Position numbers and translations under genes: made by a program
The notes under the pieces: generated by a model
Told to the model about the DNA's origin: nothing
What the model saw: only the letters and a program-made list of their open reading frames with translations
Databases searched by the model: none
Part shown: positions 1-8,230 of the stretch, one piece after another
How the letters are laid out: every line of letters begins with the position of its first letter
Numbering within the stretch: position 1 is the first letter of the stretch
Assembly: GCA_963710715.1 (NCBI GenBank)
Contig: CAVQBL010000014.1
Location: 186,001-250,000, forward strand
Length of the DNA stretch: 64,000 nucleotides
Direction: 5' to 3'
Origin: CAVQBL01 sp963710715
GTDB taxonomy: Bacteria > Pseudomonadota > Gammaproteobacteria > DSM-16500

Positions 1-227
1 AAACATTTATGCAGCGCATCATACCGGATGATGATAGTTTATATACGCATACTTTAGAGGGCCCTGACGATATGCCATCACATATTCGTACCGTGCTGAC
101 GCAAAGTTCTATTACCATTCCAGTCACGCAAAAGAAATTGGCGCTCGGGACTTGGCAGGGGATTTTTGTATGGGAGCACCGGTTTAAGGGGCACGAGAGA
201 AAATTAACAGTGACGGTGATGGGGTGA
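1..227 (+). CDS. YjbQ/UPF0047 family protein, C-terminal part (5' end outside window)
   Basis: The frame is open to the left edge, so only about 75 C-terminal residues of a family usually near 135-140 residues are visible. The signature segments of the YjbQ (secondary thiamine-phosphate synthase-like, UPF0047) family are present: HTLEGPDDMPSHI, then IPVTQKKLALGTWQGI, then VWEHR and a final V-T-V-M-G strand. The first ATG at 9 is internal to the family alignment, not a true start. The family is small, cytoplasmic and compact; a weak thiamine-phosphate synthase activity has been reported for some members, but the physiological role is unclear. The identification is by motif only. Confidence 0.8.
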   Translation, partial: TFMQRIIPDDDSLYTHTLEGPDDMPSHIRTVLTQSSITIPVTQKKLALGTWQGIFVWEHRFKGHERKLTVTVMG

Positions 228-279
228 ATATTGCTTGTCATTGCGAACCCGCACGCTGACGATAATAGCAATAAAATAC

Positions 280-309
280 TGTACAAAAAAAGAACTAATA
301 TGATATAAT
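280..309 (+). promoter_or_regulatory. Putative sigma70 promoter for the APC permease
   Basis: A perfect TATAAT at 304-309 lies 18 nt downstream of TGTACA (280-285), a fair -35 match. It ends 21 nt before the ATG at 331. It is inferred from consensus only. Confidence 0.4.
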
Positions 310-330
310 CCAGTTTCAATTAACAAAAAG

Positions 331-1770
331 ATGCCTACTATTATGACAAATACAGCTACTAAACTTGCCGGACTCAGTACTTTTGCCCTCGTCATGCTAA
401 TCACGGGAGCCGTTGATAATATTCGTAATTTACCTGGGGCGGCTATATTTGGTAGCACGCTGATTTTCTTCTATGTTTTCTCAGCTATTGTATTCCTTAT
501 TCCGACAGCGCTAGTCTCTGCAGAGCTTTCTGCCAGCTGGCCAGAAAAAAGTGGTATTTATCATTGGGTTAAACTAGCTTTTGGCGAAAAATTTGCCTTT
601 TTAGCGATTTGGCTACAATGGATTAATAATATGGTATGGTTTCCAACCATTTTATCCTTCATCGCCGGCCTCATAGCATATTTAATCAATCCGGATTTAG
701 CACAAAACAAAGTTTACCTGGTTGCAGTAATCTTAACTTCTTTCTGGGTACTGACTTTAATTAATTTAAAAGGCATTCATGTATCTGCTAATTTTGTTAG
801 CTTTTGCACTATCATTGGGATGGTTATCCCCATGGCACTCATTATCAGCTTAGCCATTGCTTGGATTATGACAGGTAAGCCTATCCAAATGCATATTACT
901 GCGTCTAATATATTTCCCTCGTTCTCACATATAGAAAATTGGACATCGCTTACAACAATTATGACAGCATTTATTGGGATGGAATTAGCTGCTGTGCACA
1001 TTAAAGATATTAAGAATCCACAGAAAGCATTTCCGAAAGCAATGTATCTTTCTGTATGGTTAATTTTAGTAACCATGATTTTAGGTTCACTTGCAATTGC
1101 TATTGTATTACCTACCAGCGAAATTAGTTTAGTGAATGGTGTCATGCAAGCATTTACTAGTTTTTTTGCCGCGTACCATATTGAATGGTTTGTTCCTGTG
1201 ATCGCAATCATGATATTGTTTGGTACTTCAGGCGGAATCATTAGCTGGGTTATTGCACTCGCAAGAGGATTACTGCAAGCAGCACAACTGGGTTATTTGC
1301 CTAAATTTTTTAGTAAAGAAAATAAATATGGTGTTGCAACAAATTTATTAATCACACAAGCGGTATTTGTGAGCATCATTTGTTTAGCATTTTTGTTTAT
1401 GCCTAGCATCAGCGGTTCTTATTGGCTTTTAACCGCACTTAGCACAGAATTATCAATGCTTATGTATGCATTAATGTTTTTTGCTTCTCTACGCATACGT
1501 CACAAATATCCTGAACAGCCCAGACCATTTACTATTCCAGGCGGAAAAATTGGCATGTGGGTGGTTTGTTTATTAGGATTAATTGGCTGTACGATCACAT
1601 TTATCGTTGGATTTTTCCCACCACCAGGAATTAATTTTGGTAGCACATTGCTTTATCAAATTACATTCACGACGGGAATTATTGTCATGATAGTGCCTAT
1701 TGTTTTCTTCTACGCTTATAAAAGCAGATCTCAAAAACGCGCTGAGTTGGGTGTTGTTGAAAGTGCTTAA
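331..1770 (+). CDS. APC-superfamily amino acid permease (GadC/glutamate:GABA antiporter-like)
   Basis: This 479-residue protein is almost wholly hydrophobic with about 12 predicted membrane segments, as in APC-superfamily inner membrane amino acid transporters. The first helix contains the APC-type unwound region (ALVMLITGAVDNIRNLPG), and the middle carries the FIGMELAAVHIKDIKNPQKA stretch (TM6 and the following loop) typical of the GadC-like branch. Such permeases exchange or import amino acids, and intracellular Legionellales rely heavily on them. Start at 331; an alternative ATG at 343 would shorten it by four residues. It is monocistronic, preceded by a putative promoter and followed by a palindromic repeat. 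The substrate cannot be read from sequence. Confidence 0.85.
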   Translation: MPTIMTNTATKLAGLSTFALVMLITGAVDNIRNLPGAAIFGSTLIFFYVFSAIVFLIPTALVSAELSASWPEKSGIYHWVKLAFGEKFAFLAIWLQWINNMVWFPTILSFIAGLIAYLINPDLAQNKVYLVAVILTSFWVLTLINLKGIHVSANFVSFCTIIGMVIPMALIISLAIAWIMTGKPIQMHITASNIFPSFSHIENWTSLTTIMTAFIGMELAAVHIKDIKNPQKAFPKAMYLSVWLILVTMILGSLAIAIVLPTSEISLVNGVMQAFTSFFAAYHIEWFVPVIAIMILFGTSGGIISWVIALARGLLQAAQLGYLPKFFSKENKYGVATNLLITQAVFVSIICLAFLFMPSISGSYWLLTALSTELSMLMYALMFFASLRIRHKYPEQPRPFTIPGGKIGMWVVCLLGLIGCTITFIVGFFPPPGINFGSTLLYQITFTTGIIVMIVPIVFFYAYKSRSQKRAELGVVESA

Positions 1771-1775
1771 CTTAA

Positions 1776-1925
1776 GTTAGATCGAAGCCCCGTCTTTGCG
1801 AGCCCGCGCGCGCTTTTTTGCGCGGGCGTGGCAATCCAGGGAGCACAAAAACGTTCCCCTGGATTGCTTCGCATGAAAAGCACATGCTCGCAATGACGGG
1901 GCTTCGACGTGTGGCAATGATATGG
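1776..1925. repeat. Long-form nested palindromic repeat (copy 1)
   Basis: Arms GATCGAAGCCCCGTC and its complement bound a core with inner inverted pairs GGCAATCCAGG/CCTGGATTGC and a GC-rich hairpin GCCCGCGCGCG/CGCGCGGGC. The right flank (GTGTGGCAATGATATGG) resembles the outer arm of the 246-bp elements at 55063 and 56107. It separates convergent genes and could act as a bidirectional terminator-like structure. Confidence 0.85.
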
Positions 1926-2492
1926 CTATTTAGGCACAACATTCACCGCGGATTCGACACGAACTACACCTGAAACCGATTTTGCTAGCTTTACAGCTTT
2001 TTCTACTGCTTTACTACTTTCTGATGTTCCAGTTAAATAAACAACACCATTATTTGTTTCTACATGCATGCTTATAATTGCAGGAACATCGCTATGTTCA
2101 CCAAACATTCTTTCTCTTATGAACAAGCCTTTTATTTTTGTTGTAATCGCTAAGTCTGTAAACGGTTGGCTGCTTTCTTTCACTGTTACTTTTGAAGCAT
2201 CAACTCCTTTAACTCCTGCAGTAGACTGAACAAGCTGTAGCAAATTATTCACTTCAATTCCTGAATTGACTGATCCAATCAAAGTAACTTGCCCATGGTC
2301 AGTTTTTACTTTGATGTCGGAACTTGAAATATGTTTATCTAAAGCAATCTTTGCTTCAATTAATGCTGTAATAGCACTGTCTTTTACAATGGTAACAGGA
2401 TTTTTAGCGGGTGATTTAGCAGCAAGTGTGGGTGTAACTAATAGGATTGAAAAAGTGATTAATAATATTTTAACTAAATTCATCAATTTCAT
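1926..2492 (-). CDS. Periplasmic BON-domain protein (OsmY-like)
   Basis: The protein has an N-terminal signal peptide (LVKILLITFSILLVTPTLAA) and two BON domains, at about residues 35-105 and 110-186, each ending in the usual G-V/hydrophobic-V pattern (VTLIGSVNSG; VVYLTGTSES). The BON fold is thought to bind phospholipid surfaces, and OsmY-type proteins act in the periplasm under envelope or osmotic stress. The ATG at 2492 is chosen over the upstream ATG at 2519 because GGAG lies 9 nt before it and because it puts the signal peptide at the very N-terminus. The length, 188 residues, is normal for a double-BON protein. It is a single gene between a repeat and lpxH. Confidence 0.85.
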   Translation of the reverse strand: MKLMNLVKILLITFSILLVTPTLAAKSPAKNPVTIVKDSAITALIEAKIALDKHISSSDIKVKTDHGQVTLIGSVNSGIEVNNLLQLVQSTAGVKGVDASKVTVKESSQPFTDLAITTKIKGLFIRERMFGEHSDVPAIISMHVETNNGVVYLTGTSESSKAVEKAVKLAKSVSGVVRVESAVNVVPK

Positions 2493-2554
2493 AATCAGAA
2501 GCTCCATTTCTAAAAACATAATAATACCATACTAGAGCTCTTCAGATAATTAAT

Positions 2555-3283
2555 TTAGGATAATATATGAATTAACTCTTTGTTCCCTTTTTCATCACAC
2601 AGCAAAGCACTGCCATGCTCATGCCAAGGCCCTAGAACAGTTCGCGTAGCGGGCATGTTACATAATTCAAAATGATGTACGCCAGGGCGATGTGTGTGCC
2701 CATGGATCAAGTGTTGTACATGATATTTTTGCATGATGCGTTCAACTTCAGATTGAGTAACATCCATAATATGATCAGGCATCGTACTCGTATGTATTTT
2801 ACTTGCCTGGCGATAATTATTTGCGATAGCTTGTCTTTTTCTTAAAGGTTTGAATAAGAATATTTTTTGTAATAACCAATTACGCGACTTTTTTCGAAAC
2901 TTTAGATATTTGATATCCGCTGTACATAACATATCCCCATGCAACAAAAGGGTAGGTGAATTTGCAAGATTGAGCACATGTTCATCAGGCAACAGTTTAC
3001 ATCCACTCGCACGTAAAAATCTTTTTCCTAACAGAAAGTCTCGGTTACCGTGCATAAAATAGATTGGCAAACCTTTATCCGTGGCTTTACGTAAGGCATG
3101 AATAATAGATTGGTTAAATGGAGCGATGTTATCATCGCCAATCCATACCTCAAAAAAATCACCCAGAATATATAATGCCGAAGCATGTCGTTTGCTATGG
3201 TTTTCTAAGAATTTAAGAAACAATTCCGTAATATTGGGCCTTTCTTCTTCTAAATGTAGATCCGATATAAATAGAGTATTCAT
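2555..3283 (-). CDS. lpxH: UDP-2,3-diacylglucosamine diphosphatase LpxH
   Basis: LpxH hydrolyses UDP-2,3-diacylglucosamine to lipid X and UMP in lipid A synthesis, on the inner face of the inner membrane. All metallophosphoesterase motifs are visible: DLH (residues 8-10), GDFFEVWIGDD (41-51), GNRD (79-82), HGD (115-117) and GHTH (195-198). The 242-residue length matches E. coli LpxH. The start lacks a clear Shine-Dalgarno sequence, but the first residues (MNTLFISDLHL) are family-typical. The gene is divergent from the unknown gene at 3369. It implies that the organism makes LPS. Confidence 0.93.
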   Translation of the reverse strand: MNTLFISDLHLEEERPNITELFLKFLENHSKRHASALYILGDFFEVWIGDDNIAPFNQSIIHALRKATDKGLPIYFMHGNRDFLLGKRFLRASGCKLLPDEHVLNLANSPTLLLHGDMLCTADIKYLKFRKKSRNWLLQKIFLFKPLRKRQAIANNYRQASKIHTSTMPDHIMDVTQSEVERIMQKYHVQHLIHGHTHRPGVHHFELCNMPATRTVLGPWHEHGSALLCDEKGNKELIHILS

Positions 3284-3368
3284 AATTTAGGATTATAGCT
3301 CAAGCAAATTATCTTATCATCTCCTATACTTAAGGTTGTGATTCAGCAATATCATGGGGGTAAGTGCT

Positions 3369-3959
3369 ATGAAATTACTAATGAATTCAACTCCAATAGC
3401 ACTTTGGCATGATGTAGTACGTGAAGCTGAAACAACTTGCAAAGTATCACTCGAGCAAGGCCTAGAAGCATACCTAGTCTTTTTATTGGATCGTTATATC
3501 AATAAACCTGAAGTGGCAAAAAAAATCATGGCCACTGAATTCCTGCAAAATGCTAAACAGAGTTCAATAAAGCGTCAGTTAGCACTGCAAAATGTAGGTG
3601 ATCAATGTTTGTTACTTTCTGGATTGTTTCCAAAGCTCGCTGAAAAGCGCCTAGTTAAAGTTACTTATTTCATCCATATTGGGCAAGTATCTTATTCAGC
3701 AATATCCAGTTCAACAAATGATCTTTATGACTCATTAGCCAAGAAATTCGTTACCCTGATGGATATTTTGCAATCCATACGCCATTATGCGGATGAACTT
3801 CCTGATTTACTGCTAGCCTATGAATTATGGAATGAAGCAGGAAGCCAAAGAGGATGGGAAATGTTAAAAAGATATACTAATAAGGCATTACCTATAAATG
3901 TAAACCCCGCACAGGAAAAAGATGTTTGTTTGATTAAAGTTAAAAATCAACTAAAATAA
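3369..3959 (+). CDS. Conserved-looking protein of unknown function upstream of adk
   Basis: I do not recognise this 196-residue protein. It is soluble and mostly helical, with no signal peptide or membrane segment; the first part (ALWHDVVREAETTCKVSLEQ) looks like a helical bundle. The ATG at 3369 is preferred to the one at 3354 because GGGGG lies 8 nt upstream of it. It ends 31 nt before adk on the same strand, so co-transcription is likely, but this says little about function. Confidence 0.75.
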   Translation: MKLLMNSTPIALWHDVVREAETTCKVSLEQGLEAYLVFLLDRYINKPEVAKKIMATEFLQNAKQSSIKRQLALQNVGDQCLLLSGLFPKLAEKRLVKVTYFIHIGQVSYSAISSSTNDLYDSLAKKFVTLMDILQSIRHYADELPDLLLAYELWNEAGSQRGWEMLKRYTNKALPINVNPAQEKDVCLIKVKNQLK

Positions 3960-3990
3960 GCTCCAGTCTTATTTAGGAGCAATAGATAAC

Positions 3991-4668
3991 ATGCGTTTAG
4001 TTTTACTTGGTTGTCCAGGGGCCGGGAAAGGTACTCAGGCCAAATTTATCAAAGAGAAGTTTCATATTCCGCAGATTTCCACAGGGGACATGCTGCGTGC
4101 TGCAGTCAAAGCGAAAACTCCATTAGGCCTACAAGCTAAGCAAATTATGGACGAAGGTCGACTCGTCTCTGATGATGTGATGATCCAATTAGTTAAGACT
4201 CGAATTCAAGAGTCTGATTGTGCAAATGGATTTTTACTCGATGGCTTTCCGCGTACCATACCGCAAGCAGAAGCACTACGTGGAAACCACGTTCATCTGG
4301 ATTATATTGTAGCCATTCAAGTACCCGATGCAGAACTTATCAGACGATTGAGCGGACGCCGTGTTCATCCTGCTTCGGGTCGTACTTATCATATGGTTTA
4401 TAGTCCACCAAAGGTTGAAGGTAAAGACGATGCCACTGGTGAACCACTGGTACAACGCATTGATGATCATGAAGATACTATTCGTAATAGATTGAGTATC
4501 TATCATAAACAAACTGAACCGTTAATAAATTATTACATTGAAGCTGCTAAAAAAGATGACTCGCATGCGCCAATTTACATTAAAATAGATGGAATGGGCA
4601 CAGTGGAAGAGGTGAGAGACAGAATTTTTAATGCAATTGCAGCGTCACATAAAAAAACCAATGCTTGA
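3991..4668 (+). CDS. adk: Adenylate kinase
   Basis: Adk interconverts ATP + AMP and 2 ADP in the cytoplasm. The P-loop GCPGAGKGT is at residues 7-15, the AMP-binding segment STGDMLRAAV follows, then DGFPRT. A long-form LID domain (about 122-160, GRRVHPASGRTYH...) lacks the four zinc cysteines, as in other gammaproteobacteria. The length of 225 is slightly above the 214 of E. coli because of a longer C-terminus. TAGGAG lies 12 nt before the start. It is followed directly by a short palindromic repeat. Confidence 0.95.
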   Translation: MRLVLLGCPGAGKGTQAKFIKEKFHIPQISTGDMLRAAVKAKTPLGLQAKQIMDEGRLVSDDVMIQLVKTRIQESDCANGFLLDGFPRTIPQAEALRGNHVHLDYIVAIQVPDAELIRRLSGRRVHPASGRTYHMVYSPPKVEGKDDATGEPLVQRIDDHEDTIRNRLSIYHKQTEPLINYYIEAAKKDDSHAPIYIKIDGMGTVEEVRDRIFNAIAASHKKTNA

Positions 4669-4672
4669 GAAG

Positions 4673-4714
4673 CCCGTCATTGCGAGGAGCGCCTTTTGCG
4701 ACGAAGCAATCCAG
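4673..4714. repeat. Short palindromic repeat, GTCATTGCGAG...GAAGCAATCCAG type
   Basis: A 42-bp single-hairpin member of the interspersed family. The adjoining GTGAATAGTTAC (about 4717-4728) is the complement of the GTAACTATTCAC terminus seen at 19517 and 57926, so this is probably a truncated copy of that element. Confidence 0.75.
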
Positions 4715-4747
4715 ATTGTGAATAGTTACAAATTGAGGAACTAAAAA

Positions 4748-5707
4748 ATGAAAAAAATTGCACTTATAGCCATTACTAATTTTATTTGTTTAGGATTAAT
4801 GACCAGCTCCGCTTTTGCCGCAATCTGCCTTGGCACAAGTGGTAGTCCATGTATCGTTCAAGATACAGAAAATAATTCTCCTGCTGTAAAAAATTGGCGT
4901 AAAGCGCAGCTAATTAAACGCATTTATCAGGGTGACACAACAGGCCTTGGCAATCTATGGATGTCTGGCAGTGCAATACCTAGCGCGCAAGGTTTTGCAA
5001 CCATCGCGGAACATATTAAAGATACCACTGGTAAAAAAGTTAAAAAAATAATTGTTGTGGATTTACGCCAAGAAAGTCACGGCTATCTCAATAATAATGC
5101 GATTACTTTAGCTTCGCAAAATGACTGGATAAATATTAGCAAAACACGTGAACAAGCTTTAAATGCAGAGGAAAGGTGGCTAGACAAGTTGAGTGCACAA
5201 AAAAATGTTTTAAACATACTAACCCCCGAAAAATTTAAAGCAAATAATTTTTTCCAAGGTAAAACAGTTCCAGTCACCTCCATTGAAGATGAAGAAAAAG
5301 TTGCGACCGATGTAGGACTTGAATATGTTCGTTTAATGGTTTCTGATCATTTAGCACCGCGTAATAAAGATGTTGATCGATTCGTTACTCTGATAAATAC
5401 ATTACCTGCAAATACCTGGGTGCATATACATTGCCGTAATGGGGAAGGACGCACCACAACATTCATGACTATGTACGATATGTTACGCAACGCAGACAAA
5501 GTTTCACTCGAGAACATCATTAAGCGCCAAGCATCTGTGATACCAAATTATAACTTGTTCGATACGTATGCCCATGGCAGGTCATTTGCCAAGTATCACC
5601 AAGAGCGAAGAGAGTTTTTAGCCCGGTTTTACAAATTCGCTCAAACGCGCTTACAGGGATATTCGGGTAGTTGGTCAGAGTGGATAAACATGCGCCGTTC
5701 TGTTTAA
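4748..5707 (+). CDS. Secreted PTP-like cysteine phosphatase/phytase (LppA-like)
   Basis: A Sec signal peptide (residues 1-24, ending SSAFA) leads a cysteine phosphatase domain. The P-loop is HCRNGEGRT at residues 228-236, giving the CX5R catalytic pair Cys229/Arg235. The upstream VSDHLAP carries the probable general acid Asp200, as in PTP-like myo-inositol hexakisphosphatases. Legionella LppA is a relative of known phytase activity that relieves chelation stress inside host cells. The family resemblance is seen directly; the substrate (inositol phosphates versus phosphoproteins) is inferred. GAGG precedes the start. The 319-residue length fits single-domain cysteine phytases. It stands alone between two palindromic repeats, so it is probably its own transcription unit. 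Confidence 0.8.
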   Translation: MKKIALIAITNFICLGLMTSSAFAAICLGTSGSPCIVQDTENNSPAVKNWRKAQLIKRIYQGDTTGLGNLWMSGSAIPSAQGFATIAEHIKDTTGKKVKKIIVVDLRQESHGYLNNNAITLASQNDWINISKTREQALNAEERWLDKLSAQKNVLNILTPEKFKANNFFQGKTVPVTSIEDEEKVATDVGLEYVRLMVSDHLAPRNKDVDRFVTLINTLPANTWVHIHCRNGEGRTTTFMTMYDMLRNADKVSLENIIKRQASVIPNYNLFDTYAHGRSFAKYHQERREFLARFYKFAQTRLQGYSGSWSEWINMRRSV

Positions 5708-5714
5708 GATAATT

Positions 5715-5850
5715 TAGATCGAAGCCCCGTCATTGCGGAGCCCGCGCGCGCTTTTTTGCGCGGGCGTGGCAATCCAGGGAGCACAAAAACGTTCCCCTGG
5801 ATTGCTTCGCATGAAAAGCACATGCTCGCAATGACGGGGCTTCGATCTAA
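5715..5850. repeat. Long-form nested palindromic repeat (copy 2)
   Basis: It has the same orientation as copy 1: TAGATCGAAGCCCCGTC ... GGGGCTTCGATCTA, with the internal GCGCGGGC hairpin and the CAATCCAGG/CCTGGATTG pair. It lies between the convergent phytase and serA genes. Confidence 0.88.
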
Positions 5851-5856
5851 CTTCCT

Positions 5857-7026
5857 TCATATTATTTTACGGATCTGAACCACACCTTCAATACTCTTAA
5901 TTTTTTTCAACAATGCATCACTCACATCAATATTGACATCAATTAACGTGTAAGCAATGTCGTCTCGAGATTTATTCAATAAGCCTACAATATTTAATTT
6001 TTCTTCCGCAAGCTGAGATGAAATTTGCGCAACCATGCTTGGAATATTCGCATTGACAATTGCCAGCCTTATAGAATTGAAGCTTCTTGGCATTTCAACA
6101 GTAGGGAAATTCACTGAATTAGTAATATTGCCATTCTCAAGAAAATCCCGCACCTGCTGTACTATCATAACAGCACAATTTTCTTCGGCTTCTTTGGTGG
6201 ATGCTCCTAGATGCGGCAAACTGATCACATGTGGAAGATTTAATAATTCAGCAGAGGGAAAATCACTCACATAAGCAAAAACTTTTTTCTCCTTAATTGC
6301 CTCAGCTAAAGCATGGTTATCAATAATCCCTTCACGGGAAAAATTCAATATAACCACACCGCGTTTCGTTAACTGTAAATGCGCACGATCCAACATATGT
6401 TTCGTTTCTTCTGTTAATGGAATATGAAAAGTCAGGAAATCAGCATGCATCAATAAGCTATCCAACGTGGGCGCTTGTTTTACTGAAGCTGACAGTTCCC
6501 ATGCCCTGTTCACGGTAATAGTTGGGTCATAACCAATAACATGCATACCTAAACTAATTGCCGCATTAGCCACTTTGACACCCACGCTACCTAAGCCTAC
6601 AACACCTAAAGTTTTTCCCATCAATTCAAAGCCAACAAATTGTTTTTTATCATGTTCAATTTTTTCATCCAAAATAACAGTATTGGTTTTTAATTGATTA
6701 ACATAATCCCAAGCTTGGTAAATATTTCGACTTGCGAGTAACATCCCCGCGATAACTAATTCTCTTACTGCATTCGCATTAGCACCGGGTGTATTAAGTA
6801 CTGGAATACCAGCTTGCGTTAGCTCAGCTACGGGAATATTGTTAACACCAGCGCCAGCTCGACCAATAACTTTCACTGTGTTCGGTAATGTCATATCATG
6901 CATGTTTTGCGAGCGGACTAAAATGGCATCTGAGTTTTGTAGGTTGCTGCCTGTTTCATATAATTCATGCGGAAATTGATGTAATCCAATTGCTGCAATA
7001 GCATTCAAAGTCTGGATTTTAAACAT
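5857..7026 (-). CDS. serA: D-3-phosphoglycerate dehydrogenase
   Basis: SerA oxidises 3-phosphoglycerate to 3-phosphohydroxypyruvate, the first step of serine synthesis. The NAD-binding Rossmann motif GVVGLGSVG, the upstream GRAGAGVNNIP and the SLPHLGASTKEAEENC segment with the catalytic His are all visible, followed by a C-terminal ACT domain (about residues 320-389) that in the family binds serine for feedback control. The ATG at 7026 is preferred to that at 7080: AAGGAAAGGGA lies just upstream, and the longer form would overlap serB. At 389 residues it is slightly shorter than E. coli SerA (410). It is divergent from serB with a 33-nt shared control region. Confidence 0.92.
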   Translation of the reverse strand: MFKIQTLNAIAAIGLHQFPHELYETGSNLQNSDAILVRSQNMHDMTLPNTVKVIGRAGAGVNNIPVAELTQAGIPVLNTPGANANAVRELVIAGMLLASRNIYQAWDYVNQLKTNTVILDEKIEHDKKQFVGFELMGKTLGVVGLGSVGVKVANAAISLGMHVIGYDPTITVNRAWELSASVKQAPTLDSLLMHADFLTFHIPLTEETKHMLDRAHLQLTKRGVVILNFSREGIIDNHALAEAIKEKKVFAYVSDFPSAELLNLPHVISLPHLGASTKEAEENCAVMIVQQVRDFLENGNITNSVNFPTVEMPRSFNSIRLAIVNANIPSMVAQISSQLAEEKLNIVGLLNKSRDDIAYTLIDVNIDVSDALLKKIKSIEGVVQIRKII

Positions 7027-7059
7027 AGCGTCCCTTTCCTTAGGAAAATATTTAAAATT

Positions 7060-7848
7060 ATGATAACACCAACATGGCAATTAATAACTCCAATTGACGC
7101 AATTATTTTCGATTGTGATGGAACTTTAAGTACAATTGAAGGTATCGATGAATTAGCTAAAAATAATGCAGTTTATGAAACTGTGCGATCTTTAACTGCT
7201 GAAGCGATGGGTAAAAGTGGGATGACTCCAGAATTGTATAGTCAGCGTCTTGATTTAGTTCAACCTGCTAAGGAGCATGTCATTGCTTTAGGACAGCAAT
7301 ATTTTGACCATCAAACGCCGGATGCAAGCAGGGTAATTCAATTATTACTACATCTAAATAAAGCAGTTTATATTGTTTCTGCAGGTTTGTACCCAGCAGT
7401 AGAAATATTCGCAACACGATTAAAAATTCCACGCGAGCATATTTTTGCTGTTAATATTGAGTTTGATTCAAAAGGTCAGTATTTAAATTTCGATCATCAA
7501 TCGCCACTTGTCACTAGTAACGGAAAGCGTGATATTGTGACTCAGTTAAAAGCTATGTATCCCAATATCCTTTATATTGGCGATGGCTTAAATGATTACG
7601 CAGTCTATGACTTAGTAACTCGGTTTATTGGTTATGGTGGAGCGTATTACCGCGAAAATATTGCTGCATTGTGCCAGTATTATATCACCCTTGCATCAAT
7701 GGCACCGTTACTTCCTTTATGTTTAACTCAAAATGAATATCAAAAACTAACATCAGTAGAGCAATCACTTTATACCAGGGGATTAGTTGCAATTCAGGAG
7801 GGGAGGGTATTGGGTTGTCCCGCGGACAAGCCGCGGGACGAGGAGTAA
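7060..7848 (+). CDS. serB: HAD-family phosphoserine phosphatase-like protein
   Basis: The HAD motif I is FDCDGT (residues 17-22, nucleophile Asp18, acid/base Asp20). Motif II is the Ser in YIVSAGL, and motif III/IV is GDGLNDYAV. The SerB-like substrate stretch SQRLDLVQP is present. The divergent neighbour serA supports the last step of serine synthesis as the function. It lacks the N-terminal ACT-like domain of E. coli SerB (322 residues against 262 here). The final dozen codons (...CPADKPRDEE) run through a GC-rich palindrome, so the C-terminus appears to be repeat-derived. Another HAD-IB phosphatase role is possible. Confidence 0.72.
   Translation: MITPTWQLITPIDAIIFDCDGTLSTIEGIDELAKNNAVYETVRSLTAEAMGKSGMTPELYSQRLDLVQPAKEHVIALGQQYFDHQTPDASRVIQLLLHLNKAVYIVSAGLYPAVEIFATRLKIPREHIFAVNIEFDSKGQYLNFDHQSPLVTSNGKRDIVTQLKAMYPNILYIGDGLNDYAVYDLVTRFIGYGGAYYRENIAALCQYYITLASMAPLLPLCLTQNEYQKLTSVEQSLYTRGLVAIQEGRVLGCPADKPRDEE
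7814..7838. repeat. GC-rich palindrome inside the 3' end of serB
   Basis: GTCCCGCGG and its complement CCGCGGGAC flank a short spacer. It encodes part of the serB C-terminus and is compositionally unlike the AT-rich gene around it. Confidence 0.6.
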
Positions 7849-7862
7849 AACGGTGATTTATG

Positions 7863-7898
7863 TAGGGTCTGTTTACATTGTAGAAAGAACAGACCCTA
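7863..7898. terminator. Inverted repeat between convergent serB and histone-like gene
   Basis: TAGGGTCTGTT (7863-7873) pairs perfectly with AACAGACCCTA (7888-7898). There is no T-run on either side, so intrinsic termination is uncertain; the location between convergent genes is suggestive. Confidence 0.4.
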
Positions 7899-7915
7899 AC
7901 AACACCTGAGAAAAT

Positions 7916-8107
7916 TTATTTCTTCGCTGGACGACCGCGTCTTTTACTTTTACCTTTCTTTTTAACTTTTGACTTTTTAGTCTTTTTAGACAGTTTAGCC
8001 ATTTCTTTTGCTTTTAATTTCTTTAACTTCATCACCATTTTTTCTAGCTTCTTAGCAGCTTGTTTAACTTTAGCAGAAAGTTTTTTTGCAGCATTAGATT
8101 TTTTCAT
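7916..8107 (-). CDS. Lysine-rich histone H1-like DNA-binding protein
   Basis: A 63-residue, extremely basic protein with about 27 lysines. It has AAKKL/KVKQAAKKLEK-type repeats typical of bacterial histone H1-like proteins (Chlamydia Hc1, Coxiella Hq1) and ends in KRRGRPAKK, which contains the GRP core of an AT-hook. It probably binds and condenses DNA. In Coxiella and Chlamydia such proteins are associated with compact infectious forms. The start is supported by a strong AAGGAG. It is monocistronic and convergent with serB. The DNA-binding role is inferred from composition and motif. Confidence 0.78.
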   Translation of the reverse strand: MKKSNAAKKLSAKVKQAAKKLEKMVMKLKKLKAKEMAKLSKKTKKSKVKKKGKSKRRGRPAKK

Positions 8108-8230
8108 CTTAACTCCTTAAAATTAATTAACAGCATATTGTGCCACAAAAAAATATAAATACAAAAGCATTCCGTATTTTGTCACTATTTTGTCATTGCG
8201 AGCCTCACGCTTTTACGAGATACTTACACA

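Noticed and set aside
777..1241. A 154-codon minus-strand ORF inside the APC permease
   Set aside because: The permease frame on the + strand is clearly conserved; the reverse frame is a shadow.
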